Counted from the first letter of the stretch, positions 33,280 to 41,901 are shown. The stretch is DNA of 55,035 nucleotides from an uncultured Ruminococcus sp. (GCA_902780505.1 CACZFN010000025.1:36903-91937), one strand, 5' to 3'. Made by a program: numbers and translations. The notes: generated from the letters alone by a model not told the origin.

Positions 33280-33798
33280 TCAGTTTTTAATGCTTGTGTC
33301 AATGTATCCTATGTAGATATTGTCATTTTCCTTTGATAATTCGTCAAGTGCCGCCCTTATGCTCTGCATATCACGGTAAAGCACCTTGTTGCCGTCATAT
33401 ATCACCGCAGCTAAAACAGCTGCATCCTCAGGTATCTCTATGCTGTTTACCGCCTGCTTTATCGCCTCTGTCTGCTCAAAGCCAAGCCTGTCAAGTTCCT
33501 CCCCGCCAAAGGATAAAACAAGTACATCGGAATTTTCATCAAAGCTTATCTTCAGCTCGTAAAGCTGCCCGTCAGCAAACCCCGTAAGCGCTTTTGCAAG
33601 GGCTTCCTCCTTTTGCTTTTCTTCGTCAAGCTGCATCTGAACAAGCTTTGTCTGCTCTTTTGCGGCAGCTATTTCCTCATCAGCCTTTTCACGGTAGTTC
33701 TCACTCTGCTCACTTGAATTCATCATCACCCAGAAAAGCATTATAAGTATAACATCAAGCAGCGAGGTCAGCTCTATGATTATCCCCTTCTGCTTCAT
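33280..33798 (-). CDS. ExbD/TolR/MotB-like proton-channel subunit
   Basis: A 172-residue protein. A single N-terminal membrane helix contains Asp15 in ELTSLLDVILIMLFWVMM, the position of the proton-carrying Asp of ExbD, TolR and MotB. A Glu/Lys-rich coiled coil (about 33-68) and a folded domain (about 75-172, with VLYRDMQSIRAALDELSKEN) follow. No peptidoglycan-binding OmpA motif was seen. Its ATG overlaps the ExbB-like stop (ATGA), so the two are coupled. It should form the rotor or plug of the energised complex; the client is unknown. Confidence 0.82.
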   Translation of the reverse strand: MKQKGIIIELTSLLDVILIMLFWVMMNSSEQSENYREKADEEIAAAKEQTKLVQMQLDEEKQKEEALAKALTGFADGQLYELKISFDENSDVLVLSFGGEELDRLGFEQTEAIKQAVNSIEIPEDAAVLAAVIYDGNKVLYRDMQSIRAALDELSKENDNIYIGYIDTSIKN

Positions 33799-34325
33799 AC
33801 CGCCTGCTTGTCCTCCGCGCCTTTTTCTTTTCTTTCCGCCCAGTTTCTCTCTAAAAACAGTGCGACTGTCTTTTCATTGTCCTCTATCCTTGCAGATATC
33901 ACCCCGTCTAAAAGCTTGAATATTATCGCAAATACAAGCCCCCAGAAAGTCGAAGTAAGCGCCGCGTAAAAATTCCCCGTTATGTCCGCCGAATTGTCCA
34001 TAATGGATAAAAGTGAGGCAACTGTGCCGAGAATGCCAAGCAGCGGGAATATCCCCGTCAGGTTCATAAATACCGAATACAGCTTTGCACTTTTTGTGCG
34101 CATGGCAGTAAGCTCTGTTTCCGTCAGTTCTTTGACAGCAAGCTCAGCCTGTGCCTTTGAAAAATCATTGTCCGGCACAAAAACCGTCAGGTGCATTTTC
34201 TTGTAAAGATTATCCGCCGCCCCGTAAGCAAAATAAAATACTATGGCATTTGCTATCGCCACAAGAAAAATTATTGCATCAAACCCTGCTATATTTGAAA
34301 AAATGACTTTAAACATTTTTATCAC
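33795..34325 (-). CDS. MotA/TolQ/ExbB-like proton-channel protein
   Basis: A 176-residue membrane protein with three helices. One N-terminal helix (DAIIFLVAIANAIVFYFAYG), then the family core GIFPLLGILGTVASLLSI and FYAALTSTFWGLVFAIIFKLLDG, the helices that line the proton path in ExbB and TolQ. In diderms such complexes energise outer-membrane transport, which this organism should lack. It leads a three-gene unit from the promoter at 34363-34391. Confidence 0.85.
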   Translation of the reverse strand: MIKMFKVIFSNIAGFDAIIFLVAIANAIVFYFAYGAADNLYKKMHLTVFVPDNDFSKAQAELAVKELTETELTAMRTKSAKLYSVFMNLTGIFPLLGILGTVASLLSIMDNSADITGNFYAALTSTFWGLVFAIIFKLLDGVISARIEDNEKTVALFLERNWAERKEKGAEDKQAV

Positions 34326-34362
34326 CTTAGATTTGTCATAATGAATAAAAACCTACAAACAT

Positions 34363-34391
34363 ATAATAACATATTAATGCAAAAAATGCAA
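34363..34391 (-). promoter_or_regulatory. Promoter of the ExbB/ExbD-like unit
   Basis: TTGCAT (minus, 34386-34391), a 17-bp spacer and TATTAT (34363-34368). Confidence 0.6.
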
Positions 34392-34414
34392 GAGTTATAT
34401 TAAAAATATGCTGA

Positions 34415-34447
34415 CAAAAAAACGGAAAGCCTTTTTGTGCTTTCCGT
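34415..34447 (-). terminator. Terminator after the ECF S-component gene
   Basis: ACGGAAAGC (34422-34430) pairs with GCTTTCCGT (34439-34447); on minus a run of T follows. Confidence 0.8.
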
Positions 34448-34454
34448 CAAACCC

Positions 34455-34964
34455 CTATACTTTCAAGTGCTTTCCTGCCCGCGATCTGTCAAGTGCTGTG
34501 CCTGCCAGAATAAATACTATCCCGCTTGTTATCGTCTGTACAGCGTTTGCGGCAGCATCAGCAAACCCCGAAGCAAGATTTCCGTATATCACAGCCCCGC
34601 TGTATAACCCGTACCCGCCGACACAAAGGATAAGCGCAGGTATCAGCGCAAAAAGATTTCTGTAGCAGATAATGCGCCCGGCGCTGCTTTTGAAGAAAAC
34701 TGCTGTCAAAGCCTTGATGACAACTGTCGCAGGTATCCATATGAAGTACCCCGATAATGCATCGGAAAGTCCTGCGCCTATAGCGCCTGCCGCCGCCGCA
34801 TAAGGCATCGGCAGTACGCAGGCCGCAAGGAATACCGCAGCATCACCGATGTGGACATATCCTTTGATAGTCGGCACATGAAAAAAAGCGGTAAGCACAT
34901 AAATAAGGGCTGAAAATAATGCTGTGATAGTGATAAGTCGTAGTTTTTCATTTTGTTTTTTCAT
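34455..34964 (-). CDS. ECF transporter S component
   Basis: A 169-residue substrate-capture membrane protein of an energy-coupling-factor importer, with about five to six helices. The motif ALIYVLTAFFHVPTIKGYVHIGDAAVFLAA is characteristic of the HmpT/TIGR04002-like group, suggesting a thiamine-precursor or related vitamin, but the ligand is uncertain. No ECF ATPases or T component are nearby, so it probably uses a shared module. No riboswitch was recognised upstream. GGAGGG ribosome site. Confidence 0.83.
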   Translation of the reverse strand: MKKQNEKLRLITITALFSALIYVLTAFFHVPTIKGYVHIGDAAVFLAACVLPMPYAAAAGAIGAGLSDALSGYFIWIPATVVIKALTAVFFKSSAGRIICYRNLFALIPALILCVGGYGLYSGAVIYGNLASGFADAAANAVQTITSGIVFILAGTALDRSRAGKHLKV

Positions 34965-34995
34965 TGTAGTCGTGCCCTCCTTGCAGTATATTTAT

Positions 34996-35024
34996 ATTCT
35001 ATATTAAATCCTATGAAAAATCAA
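34996..35024 (-). promoter_or_regulatory. Putative promoter of the ECF S-component gene
   Basis: TTGATT (minus, 35019-35024), a 17-bp spacer and TAGAAT (34996-35001). Confidence 0.5.
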
Positions 35025-35278
35025 ATAGCGTAAAAACCAGTAAATCTATATGCTTTGCTGTGAAAATGTACTAAAATATCATCTTTTGTAAGCACAAAAT
35101 ATGACAGATTTTATAAATATAATAACCGCCCTTTTATAAAGCAAAAAAGCCCTCAGTCAAAATGATGAATAATTGTGTGTATCTGTATAAAATAAATTGT
35201 GCAAAGGGTAGAAAAACTTGTGCCGTCAGGCATACCAGAATTCTTGCTTCCTGCCTCTGGCTATCTTGCTTCACACGG

Positions 35279-35295
35279 AAATCAAAATTTGATTT
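35279..35295 (+). promoter_or_regulatory. Palindrome upstream of the pckA promoter
   Basis: AAATCAAAATTTGATTT is a perfect 8-1-8 palindrome ending 14 bp before the -35. It is a candidate operator for an unknown regulator. The remainder of the 433-bp gap 34965-35397 shows only the two divergent promoters and a weak CCAGA/TCTGG hairpin. Confidence 0.5.
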
Positions 35296-35309
35296 TCGTA
35301 GAGCAGGTC

Positions 35310-35338
35310 TTGACAAATCAACTGTATTCGGCTATAAT
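35310..35338 (+). promoter_or_regulatory. Consensus sigma-A promoter of pckA
   Basis: TTGACA (35310-35315), a 17-bp spacer and TATAAT (35333-35338): a perfect hexamer pair. Confidence 0.88.
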
Positions 35339-35397
35339 GTTATATAGGGAAATTTGTGAAAATTCTCGTACCAATCACCGAAAGGAGTTATTTTTTT

Positions 35398-37203
35398 ATG
35401 GCAAGTTTAACTAAAAACCCGAATGTCAACAAATGGGTAGACGAAATGATCGCTCTCACACAGCCCGATAAGGTTGTATGGATAGACGGATCTGACAAGC
35501 AGCTTCAGGCTCTCAGGGATGAAGCAGTAAGCACAGGCGAAATGATCCTTATGAATCAGGATGAATATCCGGGCTGCCTCTATCATAGAACAGCACCAAA
35601 CGACGTTGCCCGTGTTGAAGACAGAACATTTATCTGTACAAAGACAAAGGAAGGCGCAGGCCCTACAAATAACTGGATGGATCCCGATGAAATGTGGAAT
35701 ATGCTCGAACCTATGTATAACGGTGTTATGAAGGGAAGAACTATGTATGTAATCCCCTATTCAATGGGACCTATCGGCTCACCTCTTGCAAAAGTCGGCG
35801 TTGAGGTAACAGACTCTATCTATGTTGTACTTAATATGGATATAATGACAAGAATGGGCGCTAAGGCTTTTGATAACCTCGGCGATACATCAGATGACTT
35901 CGTAAGGGGCCTCCACTCTAAGGCTGACGTTGATCCTGAAAAGAGATATATCGTTCAGTTCCCCGAAAAGAATACTATCTGCTCAATAAACTCCGCATAC
36001 GGCGGCAACGTTCTGCTCGGCAAGAAGTGCTTCGCTCTCAGGATCGCTTCCTTCCAGGGCAAGAATGAAGGCTGGATGGCTGAACATATGCTTATCCTGG
36101 GCGTTGAGAAGCCTGACGGTGAGGTTACATATATCACAGCTGCATTCCCCTCTGCCTGCGGTAAGACAAACCTTGCAATGCTTATCCCGCCTAAGTTCTA
36201 TACAGAACAGGGCTATAAGGTATGGACAGTCGGCGACGATATCGCATGGATGAAGCCCGGTCCCGACGGCAGACTTTACGCTATCAACCCCGAAAACGGC
36301 TTCTTCGGCGTTGCCCCCGGTACAAACGCTAAGTCTAACTATAACGCACTTGCTTCCACTAAGAAGAATGCAATATTCACAAACGTTGCTATCAATAAGG
36401 ATACAATGACTCCCTGGTGGGAAGGTCTTGATAAGAACCCGCCTGTAAACGCTATTGAGTGGAAGGGTGCAGAGGTAAACGGTGTTGAGTATACAGCTTC
36501 GGGCGAAAAGCTCGCTCACCCCAATTCCAGGTTTACAGCTCCCGCTGAAAACTGCCCCTGCGTATCCCCTGAATTCAATAACCCCCAGGGCGTGCCTGTA
36601 ACAGCTATGATATTCGGCGGCAGACGTGAAAAGACAACTCCCCTCGTATATCAGTCATTTGACTGGACACACGGCACATATGTCGGCTCCGCTGTTTCTT
36701 CCGAAACAACAGCTGCCGCTACAGGTGCAGTAGGTGTTCTCCGTCACGATCCTATGGCTATGAAGCCTTTCATCGGCTATAATGTCGGCGATTACTGGGC
36801 ACACTGGCTCGAAATGGGTAAGATTCTCGGCGATAAGGCACCTAAGATCTTTAACGTAAACTGGTTCAAGAAGGACGAAAACGGTAACTTCATGTGGCCC
36901 GGCTTCGGCGATAATATGCGTGTTCTTGACTGGATCATCAAGAGATGTGAAGGTAAGGTAGACGCTGTTGAAACTCCTATCGGCTACCTGCCTAAGCCTG
37001 AGGATATCAACCTTACAGGTATCGAGGACGAAGTTACTCCCGAAACAATGAAAGCACTCCTTGCAGTTGATAAGGATCTCTGGAAGGCTGAGATCAAGGA
37101 AATGCGCCGTTACTATGATGAAGATATCAAGGCAAAGGGCGGCCATATCCCGCAGGAACTCTACGACGAACTTGATAAGATCGAAGCAAGACTCAATAAG
37201 TAA
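35398..37203 (+). CDS. pckA: Phosphoenolpyruvate carboxykinase (GTP)
   Basis: A 601-residue cytosolic enzyme interconverting oxaloacetate + GTP and PEP + GDP + CO2. In ruminococci it probably runs in the carboxylating direction toward succinate. The GTP-type signatures are clear: the kinase loop FPSACGKTNLAMLIPP with catalytic Cys, GDDIAWMKPG, FFGVAPGTNAKSNYNA and FGGRREKTTPLVYQSFDW. The ATG at 35398 after AAAGGAG is preferred to 35356. Codon use is more biased than in neighbours, fitting high expression. A perfect promoter precedes it and a strong terminator follows. Confidence 0.96.
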   Translation: MASLTKNPNVNKWVDEMIALTQPDKVVWIDGSDKQLQALRDEAVSTGEMILMNQDEYPGCLYHRTAPNDVARVEDRTFICTKTKEGAGPTNNWMDPDEMWNMLEPMYNGVMKGRTMYVIPYSMGPIGSPLAKVGVEVTDSIYVVLNMDIMTRMGAKAFDNLGDTSDDFVRGLHSKADVDPEKRYIVQFPEKNTICSINSAYGGNVLLGKKCFALRIASFQGKNEGWMAEHMLILGVEKPDGEVTYITAAFPSACGKTNLAMLIPPKFYTEQGYKVWTVGDDIAWMKPGPDGRLYAINPENGFFGVAPGTNAKSNYNALASTKKNAIFTNVAINKDTMTPWWEGLDKNPPVNAIEWKGAEVNGVEYTASGEKLAHPNSRFTAPAENCPCVSPEFNNPQGVPVTAMIFGGRREKTTPLVYQSFDWTHGTYVGSAVSSETTAAATGAVGVLRHDPMAMKPFIGYNVGDYWAHWLEMGKILGDKAPKIFNVNWFKKDENGNFMWPGFGDNMRVLDWIIKRCEGKVDAVETPIGYLPKPEDINLTGIEDEVTPETMKALLAVDKDLWKAEIKEMRRYYDEDIKAKGGHIPQELYDELDKIEARLNK

Positions 37204-37213
37204 TTGATTATTT

Positions 37214-37245
37214 AAAAGAGCACCGTCTTTTCGGTGCTCTTTTTT
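37214..37245 (+). terminator. pckA terminator
   Basis: AAAAGAGCACCG pairs with CGGTGCTCTTTT around TCTTTT, followed by T. Confidence 0.9.
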
Positions 37246-37253
37246 GCTGTAAA

Positions 37254-37286
37254 AAAGCGGGAGAGTTCATGATCCTCTCCCGCTTT
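37254..37286 (-). terminator. Terminator of the lipoprotein cluster
   Basis: AAAGCGGGAGAG (37254-37265) pairs with CTCTCCCGCTTT (37275-37286); T run on minus. Confidence 0.88.
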
Positions 37287-37293
37287 GTAATTT

Positions 37294-38040
37294 CTATCCC
37301 ATTATGCTTTCTATCTCCGTCAGCGCTTCTTCGTTATCATACGCAAATGTCATGAATAAAAGATCCTTGCTCTCACTGTCAGGGAAAATGTATTCGTAAA
37401 TGTATACATTCCCAACCCCCCTCTGTGTGTAGGATGTCAGGTGCTTTTTGCCCTTTACACCGTCTTTTTCCGCATCCTGGGTGTCAAATGTCAGGTTCTT
37501 CATGGCCATCGGATCTGCGGCATCTCCCTGGCTTAAAATGTCATTGTATGTTTTCTCTACATTAGCAATGTAATCATCTATCTTTATCGGCGTATCATAA
37601 CTTTCCCACTGAATGCTCAACGCTATCCCCGACTGCTGGTTTTCTACCGTGGCAATGCTGTTTTCCTCACTGCTCTCTTTTATACTCCACCCGTCCGGGA
37701 AGTCAATGTTCAGCCCGAAGTGCCTGAGTGCTATATTCTTCTCGCCTATCTCTATGTCCTTTTCCTGCTCTGCGCCGCTGCTCTCATCAGGTGCTTCGCT
37801 TGAATCTGTCGTCTGCTCAGTTGTGGTCTGTTGTGTAGTTGTCGTCGTTTCAGGCTCGCTTGTCTGTGGCGCTTCACTCACTGTTTCACTTGTTGTGGTT
37901 GTAGTTGCCTCCGCCTGTGAATCCGCTGTTGTGCCCTTGCTGTCCTGTGAGGAACCCCCGCTGCCGCAGGCAGCAAGCGCCGCTGATACCGCCATTGCAA
38001 GTGAGATCACAAGCGCCGTTTTGTTTTTTATATTTTTCAT
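37294..38040 (-). CDS. Lipoprotein with Thr/Ser/Glu-rich linker (hypothetical)
   Basis: A 248-residue lipoprotein with signal peptide and lipobox LAAC (MKNIKNKTALVISLAMAVSA start). A low-complexity Thr/Ser/Glu stretch (about 30-95) carries it through the wall. The C-terminal domain (about 100-248, with NIDFPDGWSIKESSEENS and YIYEYIFPDSESKDLLFMTFAYD) resembles PsbP/lipoprotein-LpqN-type folds. Function unknown. The ATG at 38040 follows GAGGAAAGG. It is last of three lipoprotein genes in a row. Confidence 0.82.
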   Translation of the reverse strand: MKNIKNKTALVISLAMAVSAALAACGSGGSSQDSKGTTADSQAEATTTTTSETVSEAPQTSEPETTTTTQQTTTEQTTDSSEAPDESSGAEQEKDIEIGEKNIALRHFGLNIDFPDGWSIKESSEENSIATVENQQSGIALSIQWESYDTPIKIDDYIANVEKTYNDILSQGDAADPMAMKNLTFDTQDAEKDGVKGKKHLTSYTQRGVGNVYIYEYIFPDSESKDLLFMTFAYDNEEALTEIESIMG

Positions 38041-38056
38041 GATCCTTTCCTCCTGT

Positions 38057-38905
38057 TCATGCAAACAAATTTAGTATTACCCATTTTCCCCCGACATTTC
38101 CTACCAAAACTTTGAACGTGTCGTCTTCCTTCCTGCTGTCTGAATTTATCGTTACGGCAGCAGTTACCATATATCCTTCGCTTATATCTGTTTTTACATT
38201 AAAATAATCTTTAAGCTTCTTCATCTCACTTTTCATATCATCAGTCATTGTTTCTTTTTCGGTTATTATAACATCAAAAGTGAAACCATCCCCGTAATCT
38301 TCAACAAGACTGTCCCTGAAACTGCTGAAAAGATAATCCTTCCCGCCGTTTTCCTCACCTAATTTCTCAACTAATCCGTCAGGAAAGATCTCCTCAAACA
38401 TCTTACTGTCATTTATCTCAAGCGCCTTGAAGAAGTTGTAAACAGGCTCTGCTTCCTCACCCGCAGCTATATCCTTTGCTTCCTTTTTGCTTGTTTTAGA
38501 TGTTGTTTTCTTCTCTGCGGCTGTAGTCGTGGTCTTGTCTGTATCAGTTGTTTTCTGTGCTGCTGCCGTAGTTGTCACCGCAGCGTCCTTGCCTGTTGCT
38601 GAAATCGTCGCATCATCAGTCTTATCTGTAGTTGATAATGCTGTGTCTGCTGTTCCTGCCTCAGAATCATCCGTCGTTGTGGTCACTGCCCCGCTGCTGC
38701 CGCCGCTGCTTTCGTCCCCGCTTTGTGAGCTGTTTCCCGAAGCCTCGCTGCCGTCCTTGCTATCACTGCCTGTCAGGCTTTCACTGCTGCTGTCTGAAAT
38801 GCTGCTGTCCGCCTTGCTTTTATCACTGCTGCTCTCACCATTGCCGCAGGCAGTAAATGCCATGATAACCGCCATTGCAGCTGCCATTATTATTGTCTTT
38901 TTCAT
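38057..38905 (-). CDS. Lipoprotein with long Ser/Thr-rich linker and NTF2-like domain (hypothetical)
   Basis: A 282-residue lipoprotein (lipobox FTAC). About 120 residues of Ser/Asp/Thr low complexity are followed by a domain (about 150-282) beginning VYNFFKALEINDSKMFEEIFP. That domain is related in pattern to the next gene upstream (IEDYFDAIESANAKKLKKCIP). This suggests duplication and divergence. The fold looks NTF2/DUF4878-like. No catalytic residues can be named. Confidence 0.8.
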   Translation of the reverse strand: MKKTIIMAAAMAVIMAFTACGNGESSSDKSKADSSISDSSSESLTGSDSKDGSEASGNSSQSGDESSGGSSGAVTTTTDDSEAGTADTALSTTDKTDDATISATGKDAAVTTTAAAQKTTDTDKTTTTAAEKKTTSKTSKKEAKDIAAGEEAEPVYNFFKALEINDSKMFEEIFPDGLVEKLGEENGGKDYLFSSFRDSLVEDYGDGFTFDVIITEKETMTDDMKSEMKKLKDYFNVKTDISEGYMVTAAVTINSDSRKEDDTFKVLVGNVGGKWVILNLFA

Positions 38906-38929
38906 CTCTTTTATCCTTATAGTCTGTTT

Positions 38930-39469
38930 TTATATAACGTTCATTCCGTCTGTAACATACCATACGCCGTCAAATTTAGCTACAGTTATCGTCATATCTT
39001 CCTTCTCGCCGTCGTCGTCACCCTTGATACCTACTTCTATCTTTATCTTATACCCGTCTGTTACATTGACTTCAGCTCTATACCATTCCTCAAATCTTTT
39101 GTCAATTTCCTCTATTTTTTCATCAGAAAGCTTTTCCTTTTCCTTTACAGTATAATCTATCCTGTAATTCTTTCCGTATTTGTCTTCCATTTCTTCTTTT
39201 ATATCTTGTGCCACATCCTCAAAATATTTGTCTATATCGTCAGTATTTTTTTCCATGTATTCAATCCGAGCATTCGGAATACACTTTTTAAGCTTTTTTG
39301 CGTTGGCACTTTCAATTGCATCAAAATAATCCTCTATCGGCTGTTCATATTTCGGTATTTTGTCCTCGTCCTCGTCGTCATCATCATCATCACTGTCCCC
39401 GCAAGCCGTCATACCCATAGATACTGCCATTACAAGCGAAAGTACAAGCGCAAATCTTTTCTTTTTCAT
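38930..39469 (-). CDS. Lipoprotein with Asp-rich linker (hypothetical)
   Basis: A 179-residue lipoprotein (lipobox MTAC, then a run of Asp). The compact domain (about 40-179) starts PIEDYFDAIESANAKKLKKC and ends with VTVAKFDGVWYVTDG-like sequence, matching the C-terminus of the neighbouring lipoprotein (VGGKWVILN). First of the three-gene lipoprotein cluster. No strong promoter was found in 39470-39547. Function unknown; the Asp run could bind cations. Confidence 0.8.
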   Translation of the reverse strand: MKKKRFALVLSLVMAVSMGMTACGDSDDDDDDEDEDKIPKYEQPIEDYFDAIESANAKKLKKCIPNARIEYMEKNTDDIDKYFEDVAQDIKEEMEDKYGKNYRIDYTVKEKEKLSDEKIEEIDKRFEEWYRAEVNVTDGYKIKIEVGIKGDDDGEKEDMTITVAKFDGVWYVTDGMNVI

Positions 39470-39547
39470 AGTTTTCTTCTCCTTTTTTAATTAATTCTTA
39501 AAATTATTTTTCCTAAGATATCTTTGAACCCATGCACCCTGCATATT

Positions 39548-39597
39548 AAAAAGCGTTTTCCCTTGACCTATTATGTTTTTGGGAAAACGCCTTTTTT
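39548..39597. terminator. Bidirectional terminator after glyS
   Basis: AAGCGTTTTCCC pairs with GGGAAAACGC(C)TT around an 18-nt loop, with A and T runs on both sides. Confidence 0.85.
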
Positions 39598-39599
39598 CT

Positions 39600-40985
39600 T
39601 TAAAATTCTATTTTCTTTTCAATGTACGCTGTAAGGTCTTCTATCTTTATTCTTTCCTGCTCCATAGTATCTCTGTCACGTACAGTTACACACCCGTCCT
39701 CTACAGACTCAAAATCATATGTCACACAGAAAGGCGTGCCGATCTCGTCCTGCCTTCTGTATCTCTTGCCTATAGAACCCGCAACGTCATAATCAACATT
39801 GAACTTCTTTGAAAGTTCCTCGTAAACCTTGCCCGCCTGCTCGTCAAGCTTCTTTGAAAGCGGCAGAACACAGGCCTTGAAAGGCGCTAAATATGGGTGG
39901 AAGTGCATTACAGTCCTTATGTCGGGCTTTTCATCTGTGCCTATGTTTTCCTCGTCGTAAGCTTCTGTAACTATCGTCAGGAATAACCTCTCCACACCAA
40001 GCGACGGTTCTATAACATAAGGAATGTACCTTTCCCCTGTTTCGTCATCAAGGTAATCAAGCTTCTTTCCGCTTGTGTTTATGTGCTGTGTAAGGTCATA
40101 GTCAGTCCTGTCAGCTATTCCCCATAATTCGCCCCAGCCAAACGGGAACAGGTATTCAAAGTCCGTCGTCGCCTTTGAATAGAACGAAAGCTCCTCCTTC
40201 TCGTGATCCCTCAGCCTTAAATTTTCCTCCCTGATGTTTAAGGATAACAGCCAGTCACGGCAGAAACTCCTCCAGTAATCAAACCATTCAAGGTCAGTTC
40301 CCGGCTTGCAGAAGAATTCAAGCTCCATCTGCTCAAACTCCCTTACCCTGAATATGAAGTTTCCGGGTGTTATCTCGTTTCTGAAACTCTTGCCCACCTG
40401 TGCAACACCAAAAGGTATCTTCTTTCTTGAAGTCCTCTGAATGTTTGCAAAGTTTACAAATATGCCCTGCGCCGTTTCGGGGCGAAGGTACAGTTCATTC
40501 TTTGTGTCCTCCGTTACACCCTGAAATGTCTTGAACATAAGGTTGAACTGCCTTATATCCGTGAAATTGTGCTTTCCGCAGTTGGGGCAGGGTATGTTCT
40601 TCTCCTTTATGTAATCCATAAGCTGTGTATTGGACCACCCCGCAACATTCGTCCCGTCAAAGTCCTCAATAAGGTTGTCCGCCCTGTGCCTTGTCTTGCA
40701 CTCCTTGCAGTCCATAAGCGGATCAGAAAATCCGCCGAGGTGCCCTGAAGCCACCCATGTCTGCGGGTTCATAAGTATGGCCGAATCAAGCCCTACATTG
40801 AGTTTGTTTTCCTGTATGAATTTCTTTCTCCATGCAGTCTTTATGTTGTTTTTAAGCTCTACACCAAGCGGTCCGTAATCCCATGTGTTAGCAAGCCCGC
40901 CGTATATCTCGCTTCCCGGGTAAACAAACCCCCTGCCCTTGCAAAGGGCAACTATTTTATCCATTGTCTTTTCGGTATTTTTCAT
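39600..40985 (-). CDS. glyS: Glycyl-tRNA synthetase (alpha2 type)
   Basis: A 461-residue class II aminoacyl-tRNA synthetase of the single-chain dimeric type. Motifs: [23 protein letters not shown], motif 2 region [21 protein letters not shown], motif 3 [11 protein letters not shown] and the C-terminal anticodon domain (about 365-461). A CxxC pair in the insertion ([10 protein letters not shown] and CPNCGKH) suggests a zinc site. Charges tRNA-Gly. Perfect promoter at 41020-41048 and AAGGAG ribosome site. Confidence 0.96.
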   Translation of the reverse strand: MKNTEKTMDKIVALCKGRGFVYPGSEIYGGLANTWDYGPLGVELKNNIKTAWRKKFIQENKLNVGLDSAILMNPQTWVASGHLGGFSDPLMDCKECKTRHRADNLIEDFDGTNVAGWSNTQLMDYIKEKNIPCPNCGKHNFTDIRQFNLMFKTFQGVTEDTKNELYLRPETAQGIFVNFANIQRTSRKKIPFGVAQVGKSFRNEITPGNFIFRVREFEQMELEFFCKPGTDLEWFDYWRSFCRDWLLSLNIREENLRLRDHEKEELSFYSKATTDFEYLFPFGWGELWGIADRTDYDLTQHINTSGKKLDYLDDETGERYIPYVIEPSLGVERLFLTIVTEAYDEENIGTDEKPDIRTVMHFHPYLAPFKACVLPLSKKLDEQAGKVYEELSKKFNVDYDVAGSIGKRYRRQDEIGTPFCVTYDFESVEDGCVTVRDRDTMEQERIKIEDLTAYIEKKIEF

Positions 40986-41019
40986 ATATATTTCTCCTTA
41001 AAATAATAATCTACCCTCC

Positions 41020-41048
41020 ATTATATAATAATTACCCGCTTTTGTCAA
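41020..41048 (-). promoter_or_regulatory. Consensus promoter of glyS
   Basis: TTGACA (minus, 41043-41048), a 17-bp spacer and TATAAT (41020-41025). It overlaps the end of the next gene. No T-box leader fits in the short 5' region. Confidence 0.88.
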
Positions 41049-41847
41049 GATTTTTAAATATCATTTCAAGCCTTTCTCCAAGCTTTTCAAAGCTTTTTCT
41101 GTCCTTTTCGTTTATTTTTTCTGCCTTTATGATGTCTTCTGTAAACTCACAAAGCACCTGCACCCTTATCTTTTCTTCTTTACTTTCTTTATCCTTCAAA
41201 AGCTCAAAATATACCCATTCAAGCCCGTCGGTATATATCACCCTTCTGTATCCCTTTATTTCCTTTACTATCTGTTTTAAAAGCTTTTCTTCCTTTTCCT
41301 GCCCGTTTATTACTTTGTATTCTGCATCTGATGTTAATTTTTTATCTTTGCTCAGCCTTATTTTTCGTATTCTTTTAATGGAAAAGTCTGTTTTAAAAGC
41401 TGTCTCTCCGCTTTTTATGCTTTCCGTTACAGCTTTCTTTAATTTCCTGCTTTTTATGGGTAATAATACATCTGAATGATTTATAAACTTTTCCGTATTC
41501 TCTTTTATTTTATTGATAATTATTATTCTTTTGCCATTGCACTCGGCCTTTATAAAATTTTTTATCTCAACACACCCGTAAACATATTTTTCCTGCCCGC
41601 TTTCCTTTGTCTGGTCAAATTCCTTATCAAGTATCACAAGGTCGGGTGCCTGCCCGTATTTCCTAAAGTGCTCTCTTGCAGGAAAAGCCGTGTTATCTGC
41701 TTTCTGTGCATTATGTATATCCCTTACTGTCATATGCTTCGGCAGTCTCTGCCTGATAAGTGCATTTATTATAAAGTACAGATCCTCCTCCTGCCCGTAC
41801 TGCTTTTTTATCAGCCTTAGCTCGTCAGCGTATTCTTCTATATTCAT
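41032..41847 (-). CDS. PD-(D/E)xK nuclease-like protein (hypothetical)
   Basis: A 271-residue soluble protein, unusually Lys/Glu-rich. Residues about 60-100 contain APDLVILDKEFD followed by YVYGCVEIKNF, which fits a PD...ExK metal-nuclease core. A charged helical C-terminal half follows. Similar N-terminal domains occur in restriction subunits and in orphan genes. I chose ATG 41847 over 41880 because the longer frame starts inside the promoter. Lies divergently next to dnaA. Function not established. Confidence 0.65.
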   Translation of the reverse strand: MNIEEYADELRLIKKQYGQEEDLYFIINALIRQRLPKHMTVRDIHNAQKADNTAFPAREHFRKYGQAPDLVILDKEFDQTKESGQEKYVYGCVEIKNFIKAECNGKRIIIINKIKENTEKFINHSDVLLPIKSRKLKKAVTESIKSGETAFKTDFSIKRIRKIRLSKDKKLTSDAEYKVINGQEKEEKLLKQIVKEIKGYRRVIYTDGLEWVYFELLKDKESKEEKIRVQVLCEFTEDIIKAEKINEKDRKSFEKLGERLEMIFKNLDKSG

Positions 41848-41871
41848 CTTTTCACCAACCTTTCCCCATAT

Positions 41872-41901
41872 ATAATACAATATTATTCATACTCCTGTCA
41901 A
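41872..41901 (-). promoter_or_regulatory. Promoter of the PD-(D/E)xK-like gene
   Basis: TTGACA (minus, 41896-41901), an 18-bp spacer and TATTAT (41872-41877), divergent from the dnaA promoter. Confidence 0.7.

Noticed and set aside
32826-34325. Zorya anti-phage system
   Set aside because: The channel proteins are ExbB/ExbD-sized, and no ZorC, ZorD or ZorE gene is adjacent.
34965-35397. Riboswitch upstream of the ECF S component or pckA
   Set aside because: I looked for thiamine, folate and other conserved cores and saw only promoters and weak hairpins; a covariance search would settle it.
38487-39155. Plus-strand Leu/Val-rich open frame opposite the lipoprotein cluster
   Set aside because: Antisense of Ser/Thr/Asp low-complexity codons; no start signal and no recognisable domain.
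40986-41031. T-box leader for glyS
   Set aside because: The promoter lies only about 35 bp from the start codon, leaving no room for a T-box.
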